Assembly (NCBI GenBank): GCA_013822685.1
Contig: PNKV01000001.1
Coordinates: forward strand, 394,461-458,460
From: Leptothrix sp. (in: b-proteobacteria)
GTDB lineage: Bacteria > Pseudomonadota > Gammaproteobacteria > Burkholderiales > Burkholderiaceae_C
Reading direction: 5' to 3'
DNA: 64,000 bases
Below, piece after piece: positions 50,963 to 60,007 of the stretch (the first letter of the stretch is position 1; every line of letters starts with the position of its first letter). The notes beneath the pieces are model-generated. The model was not told the origin of the DNA and searched no databases. It was given only the letters and a program-made list of their open reading frames with translations. Position numbers and translations under genes: made by a program.

Positions 50963-51915
50963 AATCTAAAGGTCCGCTGGTCGTTCGCCTTTGCAATTGG
51001 GTGGGAGAGGCGACGTTGGCCTTGCCCGCCTTGCTGCTTCTCGAACGACAAGGCTATGCGCTCCACCTGGTCGGGAAACGCTGGGCTGCGGACCTTTTTG
51101 CGGGACACGGCTGGCCAGTCCACGTCAGACCCAAAAAACGCTCAGAGGCCATCGCACAGCTCAAACAGTTGAAGGCCACTCTGTCAAAGCAACAAGCTTG
51201 TTTCAACCAACGCCCCAACGCTCTGTTGCTGACCAATTCTTTTTCAAGCGCGATAGAGTGCCGCTTGGCCGGCCTCAAGCCTGTTGGGTTTTCAGTCGAA
51301 GCGAGGGGATTCTTGTTGAGCAAAGCGGTGCCCTACCGCGAGGGTCCTCATGTGGCAGATGAATATTGGGCCATCGCAAAAGCGCTGGCGCCATCTGCGG
51401 TATCTCGGCCGGATCAACTGGGACTGATGCCATCAGGCGCGCAACAAGTACAAGCTCGACAGCGCTTGGCCGATTCGGGGGTGGCTGCTCATCAATTCGT
51501 GCTGATCTGCCCATTCTCGGGAGAGGCCGACGTGACAGGCAAAAAGGTCTGGCCGCACTTTCAACCGCTGGTTCAATCATTGACGCAGGCCGGTCATCCA
51601 GTGGTCATCTGCCCTGGGCCTGGCGAGGAGCAAAGGGCAAAGGCGCAGTTCGGCCAGGCCACAATCCTGGAATCAATCGGTTTGGGCACGTACGCTGCCA
51701 TTAGTCAGTTGGCCAGTGTGACCATTGCCAATGACTCTGGGCCTGCGCACCTCGCGGCGGGGGCCGGTGCACGATTGATCAGCGTGCTGGGCCCCGATGG
51801 GGTCCCACGCTGGTATCCGGTGGGATCAAGGGTCACCATCCTGCGGCATGCCCAGGGGTGGCCTTCTCAAGTTGAGGTACTGGACAAAGTTTTGTCCATG
51901 ACGTCAGCGCGCTGA
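50959..51915 (+). CDS. GT9-family heptosyltransferase-like protein
   Basis: The 318-residue protein begins with VVRLCNWVGEATLALPALLLLE, the nucleotide-sugar heptosyltransferase N-terminal pattern (normally NWIGD; here NWVGE). It has TNSFSSAIECRLAGLKPVGF and the GT9 donor site IANDSGPAHLAAGAGARLISVLG. Heptosyltransferases extend lipopolysaccharide inner core with L-glycero-D-manno-heptose; the sugar used here is not certain. The ATGA overlap with the upstream gene fixes the start at 50959. A GT4 gene follows after 12 bases. Confidence 0.85.
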   Translation: MKSKGPLVVRLCNWVGEATLALPALLLLERQGYALHLVGKRWAADLFAGHGWPVHVRPKKRSEAIAQLKQLKATLSKQQACFNQRPNALLLTNSFSSAIECRLAGLKPVGFSVEARGFLLSKAVPYREGPHVADEYWAIAKALAPSAVSRPDQLGLMPSGAQQVQARQRLADSGVAAHQFVLICPFSGEADVTGKKVWPHFQPLVQSLTQAGHPVVICPGPGEEQRAKAQFGQATILESIGLGTYAAISQLASVTIANDSGPAHLAAGAGARLISVLGPDGVPRWYPVGSRVTILRHAQGWPSQVEVLDKVLSMTSAR

Positions 51916-51927
51916 CTCAATAGCCCC

Positions 51928-53007
51928 ATGAGCATGCGCGACATTCACATCGCCCTTCAGTTTGGCAACATCAAGCACTTCAATGAAGGTTTGAGCGAGT
52001 TCTCACGGCAGCTTGCGCTGCAGTACGCGGGACAAGCCAGGCAACTGAACGAAGAACGCCGGTGGCATTTTCACTTTATTTTGCCCAAACAGTGGCATGG
52101 CATGTTTGGTGATGAGGTGACTTATCACGACGTGACGGACAGGATGCGTTGGCGGCATCACTTCGAAGTCCCGCTGGATGTGTGGCATGGACTGCATCAG
52201 CACATGAGGTATAGGCCACCCGTCAATAGCCGCCGCAATGTCATCACAGTGCATGACCTCAACCACCTCTACGCCAAGACCGGGCTGAGCCTTTGGTGGC
52301 AGAACTTGCGCTTGAAGCGACATTTGGGCAGGGCACATCAACTGGTCGCCATCAGCCATTTCGCGGCTACCGACCTCGCTGCGCACCTGCTCGGGAACGC
52401 GCCCGTGACGGTTATCCACAATGGCGCTGCCGATTTGTCCCAAACTCGTCAGGAATCGATCCCCGCCCTCGGCACGCAGTCGTTCATGCTGCACATCAGC
52501 CGCATGTCGCCCGCCAAGAACGTGGAATCCCTGCTGGACATGGCGGCTTGCTGGCCCGAGCAGGCCCTGGTCCTGGCAGGCCCGAAAAGCAGCGAAAGCG
52601 AGCGCCACGCCCAACGCATCGCGGAGCTGGGTTTGCGCCATGTGCGGATCATCAATGATGTGAGCGAGGCGCAGAAATCATGGCTTTACGCCCATTGCTC
52701 AGCCTTTTTGTTCCCGTCCTTGACGGAAGGATTTGGCCTGCCGCCCATTGAAGCCATGTTTTTCGGCAAGCCAGTGATTGTGGCGCGGCGCTCCTGTCTG
52801 CCCGAAATCTGCGGCGACGGCGCGGCCTACTGGGACGACTTCGATCCCCAAGGCATGCGACGAGTCATCGAACAGCAATTGGCCCAGCATGCCCAGGCCC
52901 CGGCCATTCAGGCCGAGCACGTTCGTGGACAAGCAAGGCGCTACGCCTGGCCTCGAGCTGCAGCAAGCTACCTCGCCATTTATCAGGAGCGCCAGCAGGG
53001 CGCCTAA
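51928..53007 (+). CDS. GT4-family glycosyltransferase
   Basis: The 359-residue GT-B enzyme has ITVHDLNHLYAKTG, VAISHFAATDLAAHLLG, MLHISRMSPAKNVESLLD and the catalytic donor loop LFPSLTEGFGLPPIEAMFFGKPVIV. The pattern is that of mannosyl/rhamnosyl-type GT4 enzymes. It lies 5 bases upstream of the DUF5672 gene, within the same transcription unit. Confidence 0.87.
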   Translation: MSMRDIHIALQFGNIKHFNEGLSEFSRQLALQYAGQARQLNEERRWHFHFILPKQWHGMFGDEVTYHDVTDRMRWRHHFEVPLDVWHGLHQHMRYRPPVNSRRNVITVHDLNHLYAKTGLSLWWQNLRLKRHLGRAHQLVAISHFAATDLAAHLLGNAPVTVIHNGAADLSQTRQESIPALGTQSFMLHISRMSPAKNVESLLDMAACWPEQALVLAGPKSSESERHAQRIAELGLRHVRIINDVSEAQKSWLYAHCSAFLFPSLTEGFGLPPIEAMFFGKPVIVARRSCLPEICGDGAAYWDDFDPQGMRRVIEQQLAQHAQAPAIQAEHVRGQARRYAWPRAAASYLAIYQERQQGA

Positions 53008-53012
53008 CCCGC

Positions 53013-53831
53013 ATGCTGCAACTCCCTAACGTCACCCTGTGCTGCGTGGACACGCGTCTGCCCCACATGGCCATGGACGCCCTTAAAACCTGCATGACCA
53101 AAGCTCATTTCGCGCAGGCCGTCCTGTTCACAGCGCCCGGCCATGGCTTGCGCGACGTGCCCACTGGGGTGCGCATCGTTGAGCTGGATCACATCCGATC
53201 CATCGAGGCCTACTCCCACTTCCTGCTCAAGGGTATGCGCCCTTACCTGACCACCTCGCACCTGCTCATCGTCCAATGGGACGGCTATGTACTGGACCCC
53301 GCCATGTGGAGCGAGGATTTCTTGAGCGTAGACTACATCGGTGCGGTCTGGCCGCAATACCAAGACGGCCACCGCGTTGGCAATGGGGGATTCTCTTTGC
53401 GCTCCGCCAAGTTGCTTGATGCCCTGATGACCAACGACATACAGGCGCAACATCCGGAAGATGTCTGCATTGCACGGACCCACCGAACGCTGCTGGAACA
53501 ACGCTGGGGTATTCGCTTTGCCGACGAGGCCCTAGCCCACCGCTTTGCCTTTGAACGTGATCGAAAGAGCCCCTCCAGCTTTGGTTTTCACGGCATGTCC
53601 AACTTCGCCACCTTAATGCCTGCATCCGATCTGGCCGACTTCATACACCGTGCGCCCGCTGAGTTGTTCGGCAGCACGGAGGGGCGAAAGCTCATCAAGG
53701 CGGCCATCGCCAGTGGCCTACTGAATATCGCCGAGCAAGCCTTAGCCAAACGTCGAACCCAAAAAAAACCTAACCTGTCCGAGATGCGGCTGACTATCCG
53801 TTTGATGCTGAAAAAAGCATTGCGCCGCTGA
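53013..53831 (+). CDS. DUF5672 family protein, putative glycosyltransferase
   Basis: The 272-residue protein contains LLIVQWDGYVLDPAMWSEDFL and YIGAVWPQYQDGHRVGNGGFSLRS, the diagnostic block of DUF5672, a family found in surface polysaccharide loci and probably GT-A-like. Its reaction is not established. The body ends in a basic tail (RLTIRLMLKKALRR). It sits between a GT4 and a GT2 gene. Confidence 0.75.
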   Translation: MLQLPNVTLCCVDTRLPHMAMDALKTCMTKAHFAQAVLFTAPGHGLRDVPTGVRIVELDHIRSIEAYSHFLLKGMRPYLTTSHLLIVQWDGYVLDPAMWSEDFLSVDYIGAVWPQYQDGHRVGNGGFSLRSAKLLDALMTNDIQAQHPEDVCIARTHRTLLEQRWGIRFADEALAHRFAFERDRKSPSSFGFHGMSNFATLMPASDLADFIHRAPAELFGSTEGRKLIKAAIASGLLNIAEQALAKRRTQKKPNLSEMRLTIRLMLKKALRR

Positions 53832-53866
53832 ACTGCCCGCCCTCCTAAGCATCACCGAAACGACGC

Positions 53867-55450
53867 ATGCTCAAAGACGCCTTCAAACGCTGGAACAGGC
53901 GACGGCTGGATAACAGGCGTCTCAAGCTGTCAGGCGTTCAGGCCTCGCCCATCGACGCCAAGAAACTTTCAGTCGCGTTGGGGCTGAGTGTCACGCAACT
54001 TGGCGTTCGCCATCTCATGGTCGCCTCGCGCCAGGCCAATGCACCTGGCAAGCTGCCGGGCTCACCAGATGGCCGTAGCGCCCTGCTCGCCGCAGTTGCT
54101 GCATTACCTGGGGACATTCACACCAGCATCCTCATGGACGAAGGGCAAACGCTGCAAACAGCCGCCCAGGCCGCCTCGATGCAAGGCGCCAGCCATCTGA
54201 TTTGGGTCGGCCAAGACCACATCGTCGAGCGCCACGCCATCCACCAGCTCCTGCTTGTCTCGGCTGCCTCTGGTCACCAGGCGCTGGTGGATGCCTCGCG
54301 CTTTCCCGAGGATTGGCCCAAGCCCCTTGACCCGAACACCTTGACGACGCCATGGGTCTCTTCCCGATGCCTGCTCATTCCGTCAAAAGCCTTGGCGCTC
54401 TTCCAGGATGCAGCAAAAATACCAATCGAGCAGCCAGCTGCGGACATGCGGCTGGCAGACCTGGCACGAGCCCAGGGCCTTGCGCTGCTGTCGTGTCCCA
54501 CCGCGTTGGTGACAGAACCCATCCACTCTCCCCAGGCGGCCAACCAAGGCGCCACCGTTTCCGTCGTCATACGCCACCACGACAGCAAAAGACTGAGCGA
54601 ATTGCAGCGTTGCCTGTTCTCCATTGCGTGCAGCACCTACCCCCACATCGAAGCCCTGGTGGTGTGCCAGTCGTTCGCAAAAGGAGATCTGGGCCCCATC
54701 CAGGCCTATGCCGACCAGCTCATGGGCCTGCGCGATATCGACATCCGCATCCTCAACCCCGAACTTCCACAGGGCATCGACCACCGATCTGCCTTGCTGA
54801 ACACCGGCATCGCAGCAGCCACCGGCCGCTACCTAGCGTTCCTGGACTACGATGACTGCATCCGCCCGGACGCTTATGACAAGCTCATCCAAGCCTGTCA
54901 AGCCAGCGGAAGCCGCATCGCATTTGGCGACATCCTCGTCAAGAAAGTAGCCATCGTCGGGCCGGCTATCATCACTCGCGCCACGAGCAGAAACTGGGGC
55001 AACCGCAATATTTTCGATCTGCTTCATGACAACTGCTGCCCAATTCACAGCTACGTCATCGACCGAAACAACGTGCCGGACACCACACTTCGTTTCGACG
55101 AGGCGCTCTCCAAGTATGAAGACTATGACTTCCTGGTCAAGATCTGCAGCCAGTACCGGTCGGACTTCAGCCTGATAGGCGAGGTGGTCGGCGACTACTA
55201 CATCAAGGAAGACGGCTCCAACTCCGTGATCACGTCTTCGTCCTTCAGCGCGGCGGCTAAGGAGGCCTGGCTGGCCAGCAAGCAGACCGTACACAACCGA
55301 CGCGACGACACCCCGCTCGGGCCGGACGCGCTGGCGCAGGTCAACCAGGCCTTGATCGAAGCAAAGCTGCCGCCTCTGGCGGCAGGCGCCACCGTGCACC
55401 ACCTCAACCGGCGATCTGAGCCGCTAAGAAAGTTCAAATCGCTCAAATAG
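53867..55450 (+). CDS. GT2-type glycosyltransferase with degenerate N-terminal domain
   Basis: The 527-residue protein has two parts. Residues 1 to about 220 look like a glycosyltransferase-like region without a clear DxD (LMDEGQTLQTAAQAASMQGA, LIWVGQDHIVERHA). From about 228 a GT-A domain begins (VSVVIRHHDSKRLSELQRCLFSI) with LAFLDYDDCIRPDAYDKL supplying the metal-binding Asp residues, and DEALSKYEDYDFLVKIC. It is predicted to transfer a sugar from a nucleotide donor in the cytoplasm. About 115 bases separate it from the next gene, the longest gap in the cluster. Confidence 0.75.
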   Translation: MLKDAFKRWNRRRLDNRRLKLSGVQASPIDAKKLSVALGLSVTQLGVRHLMVASRQANAPGKLPGSPDGRSALLAAVAALPGDIHTSILMDEGQTLQTAAQAASMQGASHLIWVGQDHIVERHAIHQLLLVSAASGHQALVDASRFPEDWPKPLDPNTLTTPWVSSRCLLIPSKALALFQDAAKIPIEQPAADMRLADLARAQGLALLSCPTALVTEPIHSPQAANQGATVSVVIRHHDSKRLSELQRCLFSIACSTYPHIEALVVCQSFAKGDLGPIQAYADQLMGLRDIDIRILNPELPQGIDHRSALLNTGIAAATGRYLAFLDYDDCIRPDAYDKLIQACQASGSRIAFGDILVKKVAIVGPAIITRATSRNWGNRNIFDLLHDNCCPIHSYVIDRNNVPDTTLRFDEALSKYEDYDFLVKICSQYRSDFSLIGEVVGDYYIKEDGSNSVITSSSFSAAAKEAWLASKQTVHNRRDDTPLGPDALAQVNQALIEAKLPPLAAGATVHHLNRRSEPLRKFKSLK

Positions 55451-55565
55451 ACCCGAAATCGGCAACTCGGCCTGAGGGCGCACATCTTCCGGCAATAATT
55501 TCGCCCTCGGCATCCAACGGGCTACGGCCATAAATGCGGACGGTCCAACCAATCACTCACATCGC

Positions 55566-56207
55566 ATGAATCCTCTCAGCGGCATCCGAACCTCCCTGCT
55601 CAAGGCCTTTGGCTATGAACAGATCTACGCCCTCTACAAAGACGCCGTCACGGCGTATGGCTGGAAGAAAAGCGCCAAGGTCAAGGCTTGCGTGGACCGC
55701 GATGGCCAGCCCATCCCCTGGATCACCTACCCCGCCATCGACGTGCTGCAAGACGGCATTCGCCCCGATCTGCGCGTGTTCGAGTTCGGCTGCGGCAACA
55801 GCACCTTGTGGTGGGCCAAGCATGTCAAGACCGTGCACAGCGTCGAGCATGAGCAGGGCTGGCACCAGGCCATCGTCCAGCGCATGCCTGCCCATGTCAC
55901 GCTCACATACGTGGCGCTGGAACGTGGCGGCGCCTACTGCCAGCAGGTGCGCCAGGCCGGCCCCTGGCACATCGTGGTGGTGGACGGCCGCGACCGTGTC
56001 AACTGCATCAAGCAATCACTGGAGGCGCTCAGCCCCGATGGCGTCATCGTGCTCGACAACTCCGATCGCGCCGAATACCAAGAAGGCATCGAACTGCTCA
56101 AGGCCCAGGGCTTCAGGCAACTGCGCCTGCGGGGCATGGCACCGCTGATCACCTACATCTCGCAGACTTCCATCTTCTACCGCGATGGCAATTGCCTGGG
56201 TCTATGA
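55566..56207 (+). CDS. Class I SAM-dependent methyltransferase
   Basis: The 213-residue protein has the SAM-binding motif VFEFGCGNSTLWWAK, the acidic end of strand 2 (VHSVEHEQGW), and IVVVDGRDRVNCIKQSLEAL followed by SPDGVIVLDNSDRAEY. There is no membrane segment. It probably methylates a sugar or an acceptor of the glycan, which is inference from context. Its stop overlaps the start of the next gene (ATGA). Confidence 0.78.
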   Translation: MNPLSGIRTSLLKAFGYEQIYALYKDAVTAYGWKKSAKVKACVDRDGQPIPWITYPAIDVLQDGIRPDLRVFEFGCGNSTLWWAKHVKTVHSVEHEQGWHQAIVQRMPAHVTLTYVALERGGAYCQQVRQAGPWHIVVVDGRDRVNCIKQSLEALSPDGVIVLDNSDRAEYQEGIELLKAQGFRQLRLRGMAPLITYISQTSIFYRDGNCLGL

Positions 56208-57940
56208 GCACGCTCTTGTCACCCGCGCAATCATCGTCGCCAAGCCCGGTGGTGCTGTTCGCCTTCAACAGGCCAGAACACCTGCGCCGCACGCTGGATG
56301 CCCTGCGCGCCAACGACCTGGCGGGCGAGACGGAACTGACCGTCTACTCCGACGCCGCGCGTTCCGCCGACGATGAGCCAGCCGTTCAGGCCGTGCGCGC
56401 ACTGGTGCGGCAGGCACAAGGCTTCAAGCGCGTGTCGCTCGTCGAGCGCCGGGTCAACCACGGGCTGGCAAAGAACATCATCGAAGGCGTGACGGAAATC
56501 TGCGAGCGCGAGGGCCGCGTCATCGTGCTGGAAGATGACATGGTGACCTCGCCGCACTTCCTGCGCTACATGAACGAGGCGCTCGCGCTGTACGAGAACG
56601 ACGAGCGCGTGGCCAGCATCCATGCCTATGTCTACCCCGTCAAAGCCCCGCTGCCCGAAAACTTCTTCCTGCGCGGCGCGGACTGCTGGGGCTGGGCCAC
56701 CTGGCGCCGAGCCTGGCGCCTGTTTAACCCGGACGGTGCCACGCTCTACAAGGCCTTGGTGAGCAGCAAGCTGGAGGCCGACTTCAATTTCGGCCACAAC
56801 TACGACTACATGGGCATGCTCAAGGATCAAGTCTTGGGCCGCAACAACTCTTGGGCGATCCGCTGGTATGCATCGGCCTATTTGCAGAACAAGCTGACGC
56901 TTTATCCCGGCCGCTCGCTGGTGCACAACATCGGCAACGACGATTCCGGCACCCATTGCGATGACACCACGGCTTTCGACGTCCAGGTCAGCCAGACGCC
57001 GATCCAGCTGACGGCACCCCGGCCCGCCGTCGAAGACAACGTCCAGGCCCGCGCCAGTTTCTCCGCATTCATGGGCGAGAACAGCCGCATCCCCCCGAAG
57101 CTTCGCGCCAAGACCTGGTTCGGGCACGTCAAGCTGCGCCTGTCCGAGCACAATCGCCAGCGCAAGGCGCTGCGCAAGTTCGAGAAACTGCAAACCCAGG
57201 GCCAATTGCGCCTGGAAGGCCCCTATGTGGACTGGCAAGCCTGCGAGCAAAAATCATCCGGCTATGACCAGGCCAATATCCTGCAGAAGGTGATCGATGC
57301 GGTCCTGCAGGTCAAGACAGGCAAGGCCGTGTTCGAGCGCGATGCCGTCATCTTCGATCACGTCGAATACGCATGGCCCGTGCTGGCGGGCCTGCTGCTC
57401 GTCGCCGCGCAACACGATCGTGCCTTGAAGGTACTGGACTTCGGCGGTTCGCTGGGCAGCGGCTATTTCCAGAACCGCAAGTTCCTGCAAGCGCTGGACA
57501 GCGTGCAATGGGGCGTGGTCGAGCAAGCCGATTTCGTGCGCCAGGGCCAGGCCCTGATCGCGGAAGATGGTTTGCAGTTCTTCCACACGGTCGAGGAATG
57601 CGAGGCTACCATCCACCCTGATGTCGCCTTGTTCAGCAGCGTCCTGCAGTACCTGCCCGACCCTTTCGCGATGCTGGCCCAACTGGACCGCAGCTCGGCG
57701 CGCACCCTGATCATCGACCGCACGCCATTTTCCGATGCGCTGGAGGACCAGTGCTTCGTCCAGCACGTGCCGGAATCGATCTACCCGGCCAGCTACCCGA
57801 TCCGCATCTTTTCTCGGCGCCTGTTCGATCTGAAAATGGCCGAGGCGCAGTGGGTCGAACTTGAATCCTTTGACTCCGTGGACAATATCCCCTCGATGGT
57901 CAACGCAAAGTGGGAAGGCCGCATCTATGTACGCAAATAA
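56204..57940 (+). CDS. Fusion of GT2-like glycosyltransferase and TIGR04325-type methyltransferase
   Basis: This 578-residue protein has two domains. Residues about 14-250 are a GT-A glycosyltransferase (VVLFAFNRPEHLRRTLDAL, VIVLEDDMVTSPHFLRYMNEAL with DD, and GADCWGWATWRRAWRLF). Residues about 335-578 match the TIGR04325 methyltransferase pattern: LEGPYVDWQACEQKSSGYD, VFERDAVIFDHVEYAWPVLA, VLDFGGSLGSGYFQNRKFL, SSVLQYLPDPFAML and IIDRTPFSD. A charged linker with basic residues joins them. It may couple sugar transfer to methylation of the same glycan. The start at 56204 is fixed by ATGA overlap; its end overlaps the epimerase-like gene by 14 bases. Confidence 0.82.
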   Translation: MSTLLSPAQSSSPSPVVLFAFNRPEHLRRTLDALRANDLAGETELTVYSDAARSADDEPAVQAVRALVRQAQGFKRVSLVERRVNHGLAKNIIEGVTEICEREGRVIVLEDDMVTSPHFLRYMNEALALYENDERVASIHAYVYPVKAPLPENFFLRGADCWGWATWRRAWRLFNPDGATLYKALVSSKLEADFNFGHNYDYMGMLKDQVLGRNNSWAIRWYASAYLQNKLTLYPGRSLVHNIGNDDSGTHCDDTTAFDVQVSQTPIQLTAPRPAVEDNVQARASFSAFMGENSRIPPKLRAKTWFGHVKLRLSEHNRQRKALRKFEKLQTQGQLRLEGPYVDWQACEQKSSGYDQANILQKVIDAVLQVKTGKAVFERDAVIFDHVEYAWPVLAGLLLVAAQHDRALKVLDFGGSLGSGYFQNRKFLQALDSVQWGVVEQADFVRQGQALIAEDGLQFFHTVEECEATIHPDVALFSSVLQYLPDPFAMLAQLDRSSARTLIIDRTPFSDALEDQCFVQHVPESIYPASYPIRIFSRRLFDLKMAEAQWVELESFDSVDNIPSMVNAKWEGRIYVRK

Positions 57941-58916
57941 GAATGTGCTGATCACGGGCGGGCTGGGCTTCATTGGCTCCAACCTGGCCCGGCGGCTGGT
58001 GGCGGCCAGCGCCCAGGTCACCGTGGTCGACAGCCTCATCCCCCTGTACGGCGGCAACCCGTTCAACGTCAGCGACATCCAGGACAAGCTGCATGTCAAC
58101 ATCTGCGATGTGCGCGACCCGTACGCCATGCGGCACCTGATCCAGGGCATGGATTACCTGTTCAACCTGGCCGGCCAGACCAGCCACCTGGACTCCATGA
58201 CCGACCCGCGCACCGACCTGGACATCAATGCCAGCGCGCAACTCTCCATCCTGGAGGCCTGCCGTCAGTTCAATCCGAACGTCAAGGTCGTCTTCGCCAG
58301 CACGCGCCAGCTCTACGGCAAGCCCGACTACCTGCCCGTCGATGAAAAGCACCCGATCCGCCCGGTGGACGTCAACGGCATCAACAAGCTGGCCGGCGAG
58401 TGGTACCACCTGCTCTACAACAACGTGCACGGCATCAAGGCCTGTGCGTTGCGCCTGACCAATACCTATGGCCCAGGCATGCGCATCAAGGACGCCCGCC
58501 AGACCTTCCTGGGCATCTGGATCCGGCTCCTGCTCGAAGGCAAGCCCATCAAGGTCTTCGGCGATGGCCTGCAACTGCGCGACTTCAACTACGTCGACGA
58601 TTGCGTGGACGCCCTCTTGGCCGCCGGCGCCTCCGACAAGGCCAATGGCCACGTCTACAACCTGGGCAGCAAGGAAGTCATCAACCTCAAGGACCTGGCG
58701 CAGAAGCTGACGGCGCTGCAAGCCGGCGCCAGCTACGAGCTGATCCCCTTCCCCGCCGAGCGCAAGGCCATCGACATCGGCGACTACTACAGCGACTTCT
58801 CCCTCATTGAAGCCGAGCTGGGCTGGACACCGAAGATCGACCTCGACGAGGGGCTGCAGCGCACGCTCCATTTCTACCGCGAACACCATCAGCATTACTG
58901 GGAGAGCCCGCCGTGA
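57927..58916 (+). CDS. Extended SDR (NDP-sugar epimerase/dehydratase-like), catalytic Tyr absent
   Basis: The 329-residue extended SDR has the NAD-binding motif ITGGLGFIGSNLARRL, FNLAGQTSHLDSM, VVFASTRQLYGKPDYLPVDE and RLTNTYGPGMRI. At the usual YxxxK site it reads NGINK (Asn150, Lys154), so the catalytic Tyr is replaced by Asn. The segment DVNGINKLAGE is not random drift: the flanking region is well kept and I believe a subgroup of homologues shares it. The reaction is thus uncertain; it may use another residue or be non-redox. It is coupled to the aminotransferase gene by GTGA. Confidence 0.83.
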   Translation: MYANKNVLITGGLGFIGSNLARRLVAASAQVTVVDSLIPLYGGNPFNVSDIQDKLHVNICDVRDPYAMRHLIQGMDYLFNLAGQTSHLDSMTDPRTDLDINASAQLSILEACRQFNPNVKVVFASTRQLYGKPDYLPVDEKHPIRPVDVNGINKLAGEWYHLLYNNVHGIKACALRLTNTYGPGMRIKDARQTFLGIWIRLLLEGKPIKVFGDGLQLRDFNYVDDCVDALLAAGASDKANGHVYNLGSKEVINLKDLAQKLTALQAGASYELIPFPAERKAIDIGDYYSDFSLIEAELGWTPKIDLDEGLQRTLHFYREHHQHYWESPP

Positions 58917-60007
58917 TCCTCATGAACGACTTCAAGGCCGAGCCCAAGGAGATTCGGCAAGCCATGCTCGCGGCGGTCGAGCGCGTGCTCGAATCCGGCT
59001 GGTATGTGCTGGGCAACGAGCTGACGGACTTCGAGCACCAATGGGCGCAACTGTGCGGCGTGCAGCACGGCGTCGGTGTCGGCAATGGCATGGACGCCAT
59101 CGAGGTGGCCCTGCGCGCGCTGGATATCGGCCCGGGCGATGAAGTCATCACCACGCCCATGACGGCCTTCGCATCGGTGCTCGGCATCCACCGCGCCAGG
59201 GCGCAGCCCATCCTCGCCGATATCGACACCACCACTGGCCTGATGGACATCGCCAGCGCCGAGCGCTGCATCACGCCCAAGACGCGGGCGATCCTGCTGG
59301 TGCATTTGTACGGCCAGGTGCGCGACATGACCGCATGGGTGGCCCTGTGCAAGGCGCGCGGCATCGAGCTGATCGAAGACTGTGCCCAGGCGCACTACGC
59401 TCGTCTGAACGGCCAGGTGGCCGGCTCCTTCGGCCGCGCGGGCGCCTACAGCTTCTACCCCACCAAGAACCTCGGCGCCGTGGGCGATGGCGGCATGCTG
59501 GTCACGGCCGATGCGGCCCTGTCCGAGCGCGCCGCTAGGCTGCGCAATTACGGCCAGAGTGTGCGCTACAGCCACCCTGAACTGGGCCTCAACAGCCGCC
59601 TCGATGAAGTCCAGGCCGCTTTGCTGAAGGTGCGCCTGGACTGGATGGACGGCTTCACCGCCCGCCGCCAGGCCATCGCCCAGCAATACCGCAGCGGCAT
59701 CACATCCAGCAAAGTGACGCTGCTGGCCGCGCCGCAAGAGCCCTCGGCGCACGTCTACCACCTCTTCGTGCTCCACTGCCCGGAGCGCGAGGCCTTCCAG
59801 AAGCACATGGCCGCGCAGCAAGTGCAGACGCTCATCCACTATCCCATACCCGTGCACGAGCAGCCGCCCTGCCTGGACATCCCCCGCGATCCGCAAGGCC
59901 TGGGCCAGGCACAAGCCCATGCGGCCACCTGCGTCAGTATCCCCTGCCATCCGCAGATGAGCGACGCCGATGTGGCGGCCGTCATCGCCGCGGTCAACGT
60001 TTTTTGA
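58913..60007 (+). CDS. DegT/DnrJ/EryC1-family sugar aminotransferase
   Basis: The 364-residue PLP enzyme has GVGNGMDAIEVALRAL, PMTAFASVLGI, LIEDCAQAHYARL (the Asp contacts PLP) and the Schiff-base Lys185 in SFYPTKNLGAVGDGG. It would convert an NDP-ketosugar to an amino sugar for the glycan. The keto substrate may come from the adjacent SDR or from an enzyme encoded elsewhere. The start is the GTG at 58913, overlapping the upstream stop (GTGA); the ATG at 58922 is an alternative. Confidence 0.9.
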   Translation: MILMNDFKAEPKEIRQAMLAAVERVLESGWYVLGNELTDFEHQWAQLCGVQHGVGVGNGMDAIEVALRALDIGPGDEVITTPMTAFASVLGIHRARAQPILADIDTTTGLMDIASAERCITPKTRAILLVHLYGQVRDMTAWVALCKARGIELIEDCAQAHYARLNGQVAGSFGRAGAYSFYPTKNLGAVGDGGMLVTADAALSERAARLRNYGQSVRYSHPELGLNSRLDEVQAALLKVRLDWMDGFTARRQAIAQQYRSGITSSKVTLLAAPQEPSAHVYHLFVLHCPEREAFQKHMAAQQVQTLIHYPIPVHEQPPCLDIPRDPQGLGQAQAHAATCVSIPCHPQMSDADVAAVIAAVNVF

